DNA from: Agrobacterium tumefaciens
GTDB taxonomy: Bacteria; Pseudomonadota; Alphaproteobacteria; Rhizobiales; Rhizobiaceae
Direction: 5' to 3'
Length of the DNA: 64,000 nucleotides
NCBI RefSeq assembly: GCF_013318015.2
Contig: NZ_CP115844.1
Location: forward strand, 100,531-164,530
Shown: positions 45,599 through 54,749 of the stretch, piece after piece
Layout of the letters: the number at the start of each line of letters is the position of its first letter
Numbering within the stretch: the first letter of the stretch is position 1
Position numbers and translations under genes: made by a program
The notes under the pieces: model-generated
Seen by the model: only the letters and a program-made list of their open reading frames with translations
The model's database searches: none
What the model was told of the DNA's origin: nothing

Positions 45599-46136
45599 GG
45601 TGACCTCAATTGCGGAAATGGAACTGCAAAACCTTAGCGCGAACAGGCGCCGCGCCGCCAATTGAAAAGATGACGCGGTTTATGGAGTTCATGTCACCCC
45701 ACCGAGCGCGGGTTTTTACCGGCAGCGATTTCGCGCTCCAAGGTTGCGATAGCGAGTTCGATAACTTCGGCGATGGCGCCGACCGCTTGTCGCCACGCGG
45801 ACGGAATAACCCGCCAGACAAAACACTCTCTACCGAGCTCCGGCGAAAGGAAGCCAAGGCTGCTGTGTTACGGCCAACGCTGTTTGCCGCAAGGGATCGT
45901 CACGATGGTTTGACGCTAACAAGGTGTATGTCGTGAACAGCTTCCTGCACGACCTGGAAGACGCAAAGCACACTGACGGTCATGCTTTGGGCGATCGTCC
46001 GCCCGAGGCTCACATCGCCTTCATCTTTATGCAAAATTTACGAAAAATTATCTAAACTTTGATGAACATACGAAAATATCTTCCAGTGATTAGAATGTCG
46101 CACTAAAACGCTTGGAAACAATTCTGAGATGTCATC
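45599..46136. other. Region without a convincing gene
   Basis: Two overlapping frames of 80-110 codons exist on opposite strands at 45606-45936, but neither has a good ribosome-binding site or a recognisable product, so this may be a gene remnant. The last 120 bases are AT-rich and should hold the promoter of the carboxypeptidase gene. Confidence 0.4.
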
Positions 46137-47375
46137 ATGAAATCACGTATAAACGCACGGGTTGTGGTAGCAGCCTTTAGTCTTTGCTCGCTCTTTGCGG
46201 CGTGCTCCCCTGCCCTTGCGGGGAGTGCAGATTTTGTGCTCGACGTTAACTCCGGTCGAGTTCTAGAAAGCCATAATGCAGACGCCTTGAACCACCCGGC
46301 ATCTCTTACAAAGATGATGACCCTTTATTTGACATTTGAGGCGCTTCGTGATGGTCGTCTGGCGTGGGATCAGGCCATTCCCATGACTAAGAATGGAGCC
46401 AACACCATTCCCACGAAACTAGGTGTTCCGGCCGGTAAAACGTTCACTGTGCGTGAAGCCGTTTTAGGTATGATTATCAAATCGGCAAATGACGCTGCCG
46501 AGGCCATGGGTGACTACCTCGGAGGATCGCAAGCACAATTTGCCGAGATTATGACGCGCAAGGCTCGTCAACTTGGCATGACGCGAACCAGATTCCGCAA
46601 TGCTTCGGGCCTTCCGGATGGGCAACAGGTGACAACTGCACGAGACATGGCGACCCTTGCTGTCGCATTAATGCGGGACTACCCCAAGGAGTACGCGCTG
46701 TTCTCGGAGCGGTCTTTCGTGTTCCGAGGGCGAAAGATCGCCGGGCACAATAATTTGATGTACCGCTACAAGGGCATGGACGGGATTAAGACCGGATACA
46801 CCAACGCTTCCGGTTTCAACCTTGTCAGCGCGGTGAGCGACCATGGGCGGCGCGTTGTTGGGGTTGTTCTGGGCGGCAAAACCGCACGTAGCCGGGACGA
46901 TCGAATGGCGGCGCTGCTGGACAAAAACATGTCCATCGCAACGACTCGTAGCGGGGCACAAATCGCTGATGCCTCGCTCTCAGCAGATTCTGTCCATCCA
47001 AAAGATAATGTTCCGCTTCCAATCCCGGCTGAGCGTACCGGCGGGGTCGAAGTTGCCTCGGTCAGCAACGAGGTGACGGGTTCTATTCAGGTCGCCGCAG
47101 CAAACCAGCCTTCAATTGTTCGCGCCGGTTGGGAGATCCAAATCGCTGCCTCCGAATCTGACGCCGCAGCACAACGGCTTCTAGCCAAGGCAAAGTCAGA
47201 GGTTCTTACGGGATACAAAGCGATTTCTCCGTATACACAAAAGACCAACAACAGCGCTACGCCGCTTTATCGAGCACGGTTTAGTGGGTTTGATAGCAGA
47301 TCCTCGGCAATGTCTGCTTGTAAAACGCTGAAAAGCCGTTCCTATTTGTGCCTAGTACTGCCTAGTAAGGGTTGA
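46137..47375 (+). CDS. D-alanyl-D-alanine carboxypeptidase with SPOR domain
   Basis: A 412-residue penicillin-binding protein of the DacA/DacC (S11) family. A signal peptide ends near ALAG; SLTK, SAND and KTGYTNASG are the three active-site motifs; a C-terminal SPOR-like region (about 330-410, GWEIQIAASESD onward) would bind denuded peptidoglycan. It trims the terminal D-alanine from stem peptides in the periplasm. It stands alone between accessory genes. It may be an ordinary plasmid-borne copy, or offer protection if the NRPS product targets the cell wall. Confidence 0.92.
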   Translation: MKSRINARVVVAAFSLCSLFAACSPALAGSADFVLDVNSGRVLESHNADALNHPASLTKMMTLYLTFEALRDGRLAWDQAIPMTKNGANTIPTKLGVPAGKTFTVREAVLGMIIKSANDAAEAMGDYLGGSQAQFAEIMTRKARQLGMTRTRFRNASGLPDGQQVTTARDMATLAVALMRDYPKEYALFSERSFVFRGRKIAGHNNLMYRYKGMDGIKTGYTNASGFNLVSAVSDHGRRVVGVVLGGKTARSRDDRMAALLDKNMSIATTRSGAQIADASLSADSVHPKDNVPLPIPAERTGGVEVASVSNEVTGSIQVAAANQPSIVRAGWEIQIAASESDAAAQRLLAKAKSEVLTGYKAISPYTQKTNNSATPLYRARFSGFDSRSSAMSACKTLKSRSYLCLVLPSKG

Positions 47376-47443
47376 CCGTCGAGACGTGACCAAATAGTTG
47401 CATAAACTGGCTTCCCGCCTGGCGCCGATCTGCCCTATTGACG

Positions 47444-48433
47444 TTACGGCGACGCTGCAACGAGGTCCTGCAACAATTTGACGAAATGGCTTGTCCTTAT
47501 GCCCTTCGGATTTTGAGCAGGATCCACGGTCTGCACGACAACCAGATGTTTTGACGGCACGATAGCAATCGCCTGCCCGCCATAACCGGACGCCAGTGCC
47601 GCACCGGGGCCAAATACACTGGGGTTCAACGTCCACCAAAGATATCCATACCCCATGCTACCACGGTCTGTGGTGGAATAGGCAGTGGTCGATGCCCTCA
47701 CCCAAGATGCAGGAATGACTTGCCGCCCGTTCCATTGGCCTCCATCAAGAAAGAGCTGACCGAAGCGGGCCGCATCTCTGGCGGTGAGGCGAAACGGATA
47801 GGCAGGGTGAATGGAATGCCGTTCGGATACATACGTGCCATCGTGCGCTGAGAAATCTTGCATGCCTGTCGGCTGCGCGATGCGCTGCGCGAAGCTTTGG
47901 AAGATGTCCTCCCCAGTTCGCTGCCGATAGATCGTGCCGAGCGTGTTGAAGTCCCAGTTGTTGTAGAACCAGAATTTACCGGGTGCTTGGCTTCCCCGCT
48001 CCGGTCTGTTTTGCCGCATCTCACCGGTTTCATATGCTGCAGGATGGTAGATACCTGATCGCGCCATAAGCAGATCGCGCACGGTAGCCCTTTTCTCGCC
48101 TTCGGTCAGGGCAGGAGGTTTGTCATCGATGCCGAGCTCGGCAAGCGTGCTACCGAGATTTATTCGACCTTCGGAAACCGCAATTCCAAAAAGTGCGCTA
48201 ACCAAACTCTTACGGACGGAGGCGACATTCACCTTACGAGACACGTCACCCCAACTGGCGATTGCTTTGCCGTCCTGCACCACCATGACCGCGGTGGGCT
48301 TCAGACTGCTCGCGTAATCTCGTGCCGCCTGCAACTTCGCGACGGACCAGCCAGAAGATGCTGGATCGGTGGTTTGCCATGGCCGCGCAGTCGCCGAGGC
48401 GGTGAACAGAAGCAGAAATAGCGAGGCTTGCAG
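47444..48433 (-). CDS. Secreted serine hydrolase (beta-lactamase fold) without a standard start codon
   Basis: About 330 residues. SVRK is the SxxK motif, WFYNNWDFN the tyrosine motif, and SGYGGQAI the third element, as in CubicO-type esterases. The frame runs upstream through a clear signal peptide (KRYLQASLFLLLFTASATA) to a TGA at about 48462 without ATG, GTG or TTG; the first TTG (48334) lies after the signal peptide. A CTG at 48433 with AAGAGA upstream, or the ATT at 48451, may be the start, or the original start has mutated. No link to the NRPS genes is evident. Confidence 0.75.
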   Translation of the reverse strand: MQASLFLLLFTASATARPWQTTDPASSGWSVAKLQAARDYASSLKPTAVMVVQDGKAIASWGDVSRKVNVASVRKSLVSALFGIAVSEGRINLGSTLAELGIDDKPPALTEGEKRATVRDLLMARSGIYHPAAYETGEMRQNRPERGSQAPGKFWFYNNWDFNTLGTIYRQRTGEDIFQSFAQRIAQPTGMQDFSAHDGTYVSERHSIHPAYPFRLTARDAARFGQLFLDGGQWNGRQVIPASWVRASTTAYSTTDRGSMGYGYLWWTLNPSVFGPGAALASGYGGQAIAIVPSKHLVVVQTVDPAQNPKGIRTSHFVKLLQDLVAASP

Positions 48434-48526
48434 ATATCTCTTAACTATAATGCATCCCCATCACTATCTTCTACGGCAGAACCGGATTGTGTCAGTGGAT
48501 TAAATGCCAAGCAAGCACAGTTCCAA

Positions 48527-49231
48527 TTAAAGCAGGAGATTCATGTCGTAGGCGGTACGGATAGCTTCGGAGATAGTCCGAGCTTGCAATCGTTGGCGCG
48601 CCTTCTTGATATGAAATGCCACCGCGTTATCTGAAATTCCCAGAATTGCAGCCGTGGCCTTCGCGCTTTTGCCGTACGAGGCCCACATGAGGCATTGCAT
48701 CTGTCGCTTCGTTAGGTTGATCGGATGCGTAACGACTGGCGCTGTCCGCTCATTTATCAACACCGTATTTCCCAAGCAGATGGCGACGGCGAGTGGCCCT
48801 ACGTACGGTTCGAGGTCGAGATGAAAAGTCGATTCACCAGCGAGACTTAACATGCCAAATGCGCCATAAGGAAGTTTTACAGCAACCGAGTAACCCGCCC
48901 GGATGCCAAATTCGGCCGCCTCGTGCATAATCCGGGCCTCCTCTCGCGTCATCGAAGGAAGCGTGTCAAATGACCACTCGAATGGAGCCTCGGCGCCTCT
49001 TGCGACTTTTACTACTGGGTCGACCCAAATGTAGTTTTTCGCCAAATATCGAGCTAGCCAAGGTTTAGGATATGACGATACGCCGTCTAGACGGCATGGG
49101 GGGGCTGCAACCCCGAACGCAAACAGATCAACGCCGAGAGAACTCGAAAATTGCCGAAAGGAGTTTTCTAATGTGACGCGAGTTTTCGATGCGGCGACGG
49201 CATCGATCAAATCCAGGAGCCGTTTTCTCAT
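48527..49231 (-). CDS. LuxR-family regulator with acyl-homoserine-lactone-binding domain
   Basis: A 234-residue protein. The N-terminal domain (about 15-160) has the YIWVDPV segment and later conserved positions of autoinducer-binding regulators; the C-terminal helix-turn-helix (about 165-230) reads NLTKRQMQCLMWASYGKSAK and then ISDNAVAFHIKKA. No luxI gene adjoins it, so it may respond to the signal made by the synthase at 62526 or act as a solo receptor. It is only distantly similar to the LuxR protein at 61724. Confidence 0.88.
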   Translation of the reverse strand: MRKRLLDLIDAVAASKTRVTLENSFRQFSSSLGVDLFAFGVAAPPCRLDGVSSYPKPWLARYLAKNYIWVDPVVKVARGAEAPFEWSFDTLPSMTREEARIMHEAAEFGIRAGYSVAVKLPYGAFGMLSLAGESTFHLDLEPYVGPLAVAICLGNTVLINERTAPVVTHPINLTKRQMQCLMWASYGKSAKATAAILGISDNAVAFHIKKARQRLQARTISEAIRTAYDMNLLL

Positions 49232-49595
49232 GATACCTTCCGATTAGTACATTGAAGAAGCAGACCTATGCATGCGATTCTAATATTACTGTACAATCGT
49301 GCCAATGATGCGACCCTCGGAGGTGATCAGCAAGTATTGGAATCGTGCCCCTCGGGTCGCAGTTCGGAGAACAATGTTTCCGGCACAGCGGCGGCTCAAT
49401 CAGCCGGTATTTTTGAATGGTCACCTTCGTTGATACGGACTCTAACTATATTTGTGCGTCCCGTATTCAGTTGACCAAAAGTTGCGACCACGAAGCTGTC
49501 CTCCCGCAGCCAAAAACAATGCTGAGCGCGGGAGAGGACGAGGTTGAAACAGGTGTCTATCGTCTTCGATCAGGATCAACGCTTAGAAAAACTCG
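49232..49595. other. Region without a convincing gene
   Basis: This 364-base stretch should hold the promoter of the LuxR gene. Short plus-strand frames are present but lack ribosome-binding sites and family resemblance. No repeat or terminator was seen. Confidence 0.4.
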
Positions 49596-50045
49596 CTAGT
49601 TCCGCGCTCTACGGTTCCAGATGTGCGGGCCGTCCCCTGGTTGATTATCGGCATTGCTCTCCAGCACTTTCCCATCGACTTTGATGCTGATTGTACCGCT
49701 CGCTTTAAGGCGAGCATCTTTGAGGTCCGCGATAGCTTTCGGCGGAGCTTCAGATGAGGAGATCACAACAGTTTCATCTGTCTCGAGGCAAATGGTGAGG
49801 AAATTGTTGCTGTCGCGTTTCGTATTTGGAAAGCCAACAACGGGGTACTTTCGAACCAATTCACCGCCGACCTTCACGGCGAAGTATATCGCCCCTCCCT
49901 GCGTAGGCGAAACGGATTATTCGGGGGAGAGCCGGCGCCCGTATTTCCTGTGCCCTCATCTGCGCATCGCGCTTTGGTGGAAGGCCTGCCCCTTCGCCAA
50001 TGCGCCGAGGCTGCGCGGTTCGGCCACCCTGCCTTCTTTGTGCCT
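49596..50045 (-). pseudogene. Decayed copy of the trb-adjacent lipoprotein gene
   Basis: The C-terminal part (PVVGFPNT, SNNFLTI, KVDGKVLESNAD, GPHIWNR) matches the lipoprotein encoded at 50777-51394. Upstream, the match continues in a second frame (DAQMRAQE, RFAYAG) and then in a third (EGRVAEPRSLGALAKGQ), so at least two frameshifts are present. The N-terminal signal and lipobox are missing. The remnant meets a nuclease gene on the other strand. Confidence 0.85.
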
Positions 50046-50065
50046 TGCGATGGCAACCCGCTGAG

Positions 50066-50371
50066 GTGCACATCTGGGATGGCGACACCTTCCGAGTGGA
50101 TAGTTCATGCGGAGAGTCCGTCCGGATATTCAACATCGACGCGCCCGCGATCGAGGGGCGATGCCTCTATGAAAGCGATCTGGCGCAACAATCCAAACGG
50201 AGGATGGCAGACCTGTTGGAAAATCAACGTGTTCAAATCCGCCAGCAGGAAAAAGATCGGTACGGTCGAACGCTGGCAGCGATCAGCGTCGACGGTCGTG
50301 GTGTCGGCGACCAACTCGTGCGGGAGGGACTGGCACGTACCTGGAGCGGTCGCCGGGAGCCATGGTGCTAG
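50066..50371 (+). CDS. Staphylococcal-nuclease-like protein, probably N-terminally truncated
   Basis: About 101 residues from a GTG at 50066; the frame is open to at least 50000 but the upstream part has no family resemblance. IWDGDTFRV, VRIFNIDAP, KDRYGRTLA and LVREGLARTW are the SNase-fold motifs, including the catalytic arginine and acidic residues. A signal peptide expected in this family is missing. The gene abuts the decayed lipoprotein copy head to head, so both may have lost their 5' ends in one rearrangement. Confidence 0.7.
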   Translation: MHIWDGDTFRVDSSCGESVRIFNIDAPAIEGRCLYESDLAQQSKRRMADLLENQRVQIRQQEKDRYGRTLAAISVDGRGVGDQLVREGLARTWSGRREPWC

Positions 50372-50452
50372 TTCATAGGGGCCTCACTGGCTAAACCGAT
50401 AAACGTTGTTATATCTTGACGACTATAATGCCTAGCAGTTGAGGCCGTAATC

Positions 50453-50725
50453 ATGGTGGAAGATCAGACACCGCGCTTTCGGAAATACAAGCTTCGCAAG
50501 CGCGACAATTGGACCGCGCAAACGATGGCTTACAAGATGGTTGGGCAGATCATGTGGCCAGCGGTCGGCTTGGTTGCAGCGGTGATGATCATTATCTTTG
50601 GACTTTACGCCGATTTCGATTTCGGCAAACTGCTCTTACTACTTTCGCTATTCGTCTTCCTTGGGATCATTCTAACTATCGTTGACGAGGGGCGCGGATT
50701 CGGCGTTTTCGTTGGCTGGATGTGA
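50453..50725 (+). CDS. Small inner-membrane protein
   Basis: A 90-residue protein with a basic N-terminus (about 1-25) and two hydrophobic helices (about 32-52 and 57-79). I recognise no family. It lies 81 bases after the nuclease gene and is convergent with the trb operon end. Confidence 0.6.
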   Translation: MVEDQTPRFRKYKLRKRDNWTAQTMAYKMVGQIMWPAVGLVAAVMIIIFGLYADFDFGKLLLLLSLFVFLGIILTIVDEGRGFGVFVGWM

Positions 50726-50776
50726 ACGCTCGGCAACTTTTCCAATCAGCTTGTTGATTTGGTCCAGCGAAAATCT

Positions 50777-51394
50777 TCATTTGCTTCCATCAGGATCGAA
50801 TTTCAGCAATACTCGATCTCCCCAGGATTTACGATTCCAGACGTGAGGCCCACGGGCCGGTTGTTCATCAGCGTTGCTTTCCAGAACCTTGCCGTCGACC
50901 TCGATGCTGATTTTGCCGCTCGCCTGCAGACCTATTTCCTTGAGGTCCTCAAGAGCCTTCCGCGGCACTTCCGGCGACGAGATCACCACGGTTCCATCGG
51001 CTTCGCGTCGGATGGTCAGAAAATTGCTGCTGCCGCCCCGGGTGTTTGGAAATCCGACCACAGGCGCGGCCTCAGTCAGTTTGCCGTCGACTTTCATTTC
51101 AAAATCGTACCGGCCCTCGCCGACATAGGCAAAACGGGTCATGCCGGGGAGCGCTAATGCGGGAGCCTCTTGGGCCTTCATCTGCGCCTCGTGGTTAGGC
51201 GGAATGGTCTGCCCTTTGGCCAGCGCACCGACGGTGCGCGGTTCGGCCACCCTGCCCTCAAGGGTCACGTTATATTGATAGCCGTTCACGACAATGATCG
51301 CGTCGAGCTGTTCGGGCAGCACGCAGCCGCTCAGGACAGCGGCCACACCGATCATAACAGGAAGCTGCAGTCCCTTACGCGACAGGATTGGCAT
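50777..51394 (-). CDS. Lipoprotein at the end of the trb operon
   Basis: A 205-residue protein with a signal sequence and lipobox LSGC near residue 24. Motifs such as EGRVAEPRTVGALAKG and KVDGKVLESNAD have no function known to me. The ATG follows the trbI stop without a gap, so it is the last gene of the trb unit. It is not part of the standard Ti-plasmid trb set. A decayed copy is at 49596. Confidence 0.8.
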   Translation of the reverse strand: MPILSRKGLQLPVMIGVAAVLSGCVLPEQLDAIIVVNGYQYNVTLEGRVAEPRTVGALAKGQTIPPNHEAQMKAQEAPALALPGMTRFAYVGEGRYDFEMKVDGKLTEAAPVVGFPNTRGGSSNFLTIRREADGTVVISSPEVPRKALEDLKEIGLQASGKISIEVDGKVLESNADEQPARGPHVWNRKSWGDRVLLKFDPDGSK

Positions 51395-52732
51395 TTATCG
51401 CTCCACATAGCCAGTCTGATAGGCGCCAGGGAAAACAATGTCCTGATCCACGAGGATGTTGAAATTGTACCCGGGCCTAATTTCCAGCGTCGGCTGGATA
51501 TTCATGTTCTTGTCGATCGTCCGGTCAGCAACGCGGCCGAATGTCTCTGCAAAGTTTCGGCGAGCCGCATCCGTCGGATCGTTCTGGCTGACGCCGAAGG
51601 CGTTTCTGTTGCTCTCGGGCAGTGCCATATCAACGCCAGTCCCGATCGCGGCGACCAGAATTGCCGATCCCCAGACCCGCCAGAAATGGTTGTTCACCTT
51701 GTCTTTAAAGCCGCCGTACCCTTGCGTGTCGACGCCGGCCATGCCGCCGATCTGAAGGGTCGCGCCGTCCGGGAAGATGATGTCGGTCCAGACGACCAGG
51801 GCTCGCGACTGACCATAGGACACTTCGGAATCGTACCGGCCAAACAGTTTCGTCCCTTGCGGGATCAGAAGCCTGTGACCGGTCGCGCTGTCATAGACGT
51901 GCTGGCGTACTTGCGCCGTGATCCGCCCCGGCAGGTCTGAGTTGATGCCGGTGATCAATGTCGCCGGGATCACCGAACCCCGTTTTAGCTCAAAGGGCGA
52001 CAGCTGCGGAACGACTTGGTTGGGCAGATAGCCAGCATCGGCAATATCCTTGTTCAGAAACGAGATCTTGCCCTGCTGGTTGTTGGGATCGGCCATTCCG
52101 CCCGGAGCGGCACCTGCCGCACGCATCGCGGCCGAAAGCAGATCCGCCGTACCATTCGGGCTCGTCACGCCGTTCGCCTGCCCCTGCTCTTGCTGGCCGA
52201 CGCCCTGTTGCTGGGTGACTTTCCCGACGTCGACGGCCATGGGGCTGTTGCGGGCATTCGCTTGCGCCTGCATCGCCGCCAGTCTCTGGCGGTTCTGTTC
52301 GCGCAACAGAGCCTCTTGATTCTCGCGCATGAGGCGTGCGCGCCAATCCGCTTCCGGCTCAAGCGCTGTTTCCGGTTGCTGTGTCGTCGGTCTCTGGCGA
52401 GATCCCGGCTGAAACGGGTTGACGCCTTCCGGGCGTTCAATCGGTGTCTCGCCGGGCGTGATGATCAGCGGATCTTGCTTTGGCGGCTCATTGACGCCGT
52501 CACCTATATTTCGCTTCAGCTCGTCGGCAAAATCGGACGCCGGTTGGCCAGCCGATTGCTCTGGCTGAACGCTACGATTTCCGATCAGACCGCGTTGCGC
52601 CATGCCCCAGATCACGACAACCACCAGAATGACAATCAGGCCTATAAAGAAGAAAATCGGGAGGCGGTTCAGCCGGCGGATTTTTGGCCGCTCTTCAGCA
52701 TCCTCGGCAGATCCAAGATCGATTGAACTCAT
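51395..52732 (-). CDS. trbI: TrbI, type IV secretion VirB10-like core protein
   Basis: A 445-residue protein: cytoplasmic N-terminus, a transmembrane helix (about 26-45), a proline- and glutamine-rich linker (about 55-190) and a C-terminal VirB10-like beta-barrel domain (about 230-430) with GSVIPATLITGINSDL. It spans the periplasm and links inner- and outer-membrane parts of the mating channel. The gap to trbH is 12 bases. Confidence 0.95.
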   Translation of the reverse strand: MSSIDLGSAEDAEERPKIRRLNRLPIFFFIGLIVILVVVVIWGMAQRGLIGNRSVQPEQSAGQPASDFADELKRNIGDGVNEPPKQDPLIITPGETPIERPEGVNPFQPGSRQRPTTQQPETALEPEADWRARLMRENQEALLREQNRQRLAAMQAQANARNSPMAVDVGKVTQQQGVGQQEQGQANGVTSPNGTADLLSAAMRAAGAAPGGMADPNNQQGKISFLNKDIADAGYLPNQVVPQLSPFELKRGSVIPATLITGINSDLPGRITAQVRQHVYDSATGHRLLIPQGTKLFGRYDSEVSYGQSRALVVWTDIIFPDGATLQIGGMAGVDTQGYGGFKDKVNNHFWRVWGSAILVAAIGTGVDMALPESNRNAFGVSQNDPTDAARRNFAETFGRVADRTIDKNMNIQPTLEIRPGYNFNILVDQDIVFPGAYQTGYVER

Positions 52733-52744
52733 GCCCTGCCCTCT

Positions 52745-53200
52745 TCACGTTTCGCCGTGCTTCATGATCGAAAGCGGGCTTGAGGCCACTGCACCTGTTG
52801 TCGTTGCCTGGTATTGGCGGGCCAGCTCGACGCTCGGCGTCGAAACCCGCACGATCACGTCGCCATCCAGCGAATCCACGGTATAGGCAAGCGCAATAGC
52901 TTTGGGGCCGGTCGCGGCTGGATCGACGGCATAGCCCCATTCCCGCAAATGCTTGTCAAACGCTGACGCGAAGGCGGTTTTATCCGCCTTGAGAACAATG
53001 GTGCCAGTTCCCGGCCCCACCTGCTCGGCAAGCCGAGCAACCATGTCGGCCGCAACAGCATCGGCGGCCGGCGCCTGGAGATTGGCGGCGTCCATGCTGG
53101 CTTGCGGTGAGAAATATCCGCCCGACGTCGTGCAGGCCGCAAGCGAGACCGAGACAAGAGCGAGCGCGAGGACGCGCGCGAGTGTGGCGTTTCCCCTCAT
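52745..53200 (-). CDS. trbH: TrbH, conjugal transfer lipoprotein
   Basis: A 151-residue lipoprotein with lipobox LAAC near residue 22. It occupies the trbH position, three bases after trbG and just before trbI, and has the normal length. It is thought to be an outer-membrane-associated component of the transfer apparatus. Confidence 0.88.
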   Translation of the reverse strand: MRGNATLARVLALALVSVSLAACTTSGGYFSPQASMDAANLQAPAADAVAADMVARLAEQVGPGTGTIVLKADKTAFASAFDKHLREWGYAVDPAATGPKAIALAYTVDSLDGDVIVRVSTPSVELARQYQATTTGAVASSPLSIMKHGET

Positions 53201-53203
53201 AGG

Positions 53204-54025
53204 TTAACCTTTCCTGCTGATGGTGATTTTCTGCTGCTGCCCGCCGACGCCCGAAATCAACACGGCGCGATCGATCAGATAATCGACCACCATCATGTTG
53301 TTGTTCATCCGGTAGTTGACGATCTGGTTTTGCCCTCCGGACACCACATAGAGGACCGGCGCATCGCCACTGCCCATGTGACCCGGAAACTGGATGTACG
53401 TCTTCGTACCGTCGGTATAAATCCGGGTCGGCTTCCAACGGGCTGAGCCTCGCATGGAAAAATCAAAACGGAGGTTCTCGGCAGGAATGCCGGCGCCCGG
53501 AATGATGCTGTCGGAGATCTTCTGGTTCACCGCCGCTAGCTGCTGGCGAACGTCTTCCGGGTACTTGAAGGCGACGCGCGCCATATAGCGTGTGGCGTCG
53601 GACTGCAGATTGATATGATAGGTCCGGCGTGACGTCGTAATGACCATCGACGTCTTCAAACCGGCTTCGGCAGGCTTAACGATCAGACTGATACGCTGGC
53701 CTTGTGGCGAACCGGAAGATGCGGGCTCGACCTGCCATCGAACAGTGTCACCGACGAGAACATCGCGCACGGCCTCGCCGGGCTGCAACTGAACTTCACA
53801 AAGCTGGAGGGGTGCGCAGACGACGGTCGGCTGCGTTTCGCCAAACAGATAGATGACCTGCCCGTCAGGTCCGCGTGTCATGACAGCGCCAGCATCTTGC
53901 CATTGGCCTGAAAGCCGGGTGCCCTTGCTTGCGTTGTAATCGGCAGTGCGGCCCAGGGAGGGCGCAGCAGTTAGCAGGGCCAGTGCGGTCACAACGCTCG
54001 CACGCGATTTCGTCAATTTGAACAT
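53204..54025 (-). CDS. trbG: TrbG, VirB9-like protein
   Basis: A 273-residue protein with a signal peptide and a C-terminal beta-sandwich containing [12 protein letters not shown] and [14 protein letters not shown], typical of VirB9/TrbG. It forms part of the outer-membrane core complex with TrbI. GGAGAG precedes the ATG. Confidence 0.95.
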   Translation of the reverse strand: MFKLTKSRASVVTALALLTAAPSLGRTADYNASKGTRLSGQWQDAGAVMTRGPDGQVIYLFGETQPTVVCAPLQLCEVQLQPGEAVRDVLVGDTVRWQVEPASSGSPQGQRISLIVKPAEAGLKTSMVITTSRRTYHINLQSDATRYMARVAFKYPEDVRQQLAAVNQKISDSIIPGAGIPAENLRFDFSMRGSARWKPTRIYTDGTKTYIQFPGHMGSGDAPVLYVVSGGQNQIVNYRMNNNMMVVDYLIDRAVLISGVGGQQQKITISRKG

Positions 54026-54043
54026 AGTCTCTCCGCGAGCGTC

Positions 54044-54709
54044 TTAAAGTTGGGCCGTCCAATCGAAGTCCTTGAGGTAAAGACCGATCGGGTTGAGGCG
54101 AATGATTGCTTCGTCCTGGGGCGGCGACAGGGTCACCGTGGCAACGCCGCGCCAGCGCCGGGTCCGCAGTTCCTTGCCCGAACGATCGCGCTCGATCTCG
54201 GTCCAGTCGATCTGGTACGACTGGTTCGAGAGGGCCACGATGTTGTTGATCTCGACCGACACCGTCACCGTCCGGGCGCGATCGAAGGGCGAGTTGTTCC
54301 GGAACCAGTTGTTGACCTTCTCTGTGGAGGGGTCGGTGCGCCTGAGCATCGCATAGGTGCGGTCGATATAGCCCTTCTGGACCACATTATCCGGCGTGAT
54401 CGATCGGAAGTTGTAAACGAACTGGCCGAGCATGTTGCGAACGACGCGCTCGTCGGCATACTCGATCTGTGCCGGGAAGCCGCCGGTGACCGAGTTTCCG
54501 AGCGTGTCGACCTGCACGATATAGGGGACAAGCTTGACCTGGCTGGCCTGATAGAGCGCGAAGCCGAAACCCACCGTCGCCATCACCAACGACACCGATC
54601 CGACAGTCATCCATGCCCTGGCCGCGCGGTTAGCGCCGCCCATGCGCTCATTCCATTCGTGACGTGCCGCCAGATACGGGTTGTCGAGATGCTTCAGCTT
54701 TTTGGCCAT
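54044..54709 (-). CDS. trbF: TrbF, VirB8-like protein
   Basis: A 221-residue inner-membrane protein with one helix (about 35-57) and a periplasmic NTF2-like domain; [16 protein letters not shown] at the N-terminus is typical of TrbF. It nucleates assembly of the secretion channel. ATG 54709 gives the family length; the frame runs 51 codons further into trbL. Confidence 0.95.
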   Translation of the reverse strand: MAKKLKHLDNPYLAARHEWNERMGGANRAARAWMTVGSVSLVMATVGFGFALYQASQVKLVPYIVQVDTLGNSVTGGFPAQIEYADERVVRNMLGQFVYNFRSITPDNVVQKGYIDRTYAMLRRTDPSTEKVNNWFRNNSPFDRARTVTVSVEINNIVALSNQSYQIDWTEIERDRSGKELRTRRWRGVATVTLSPPQDEAIIRLNPIGLYLKDFDWTAQL

Positions 54710-54749
54710 GGCCTGATCCTGTTTCCTGACAAGTTGCGAGCCATGCCGC

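Noticed and set aside
45606..45936. Two overlapping short frames of 80-110 codons on opposite strands
   Set aside because: No ribosome-binding site, family resemblance or operon partner; recorded as a possible remnant only.
44318..46136. Prophage or integrated element suggested by several small unknown genes
   Set aside because: No integrase, attachment-site repeats, portal, capsid or lysis genes were seen.
49268..49599. Short plus-strand frames after the LuxR gene
   Set aside because: No start signals, composition unlike neighbouring proteins, and no recognisable motif.
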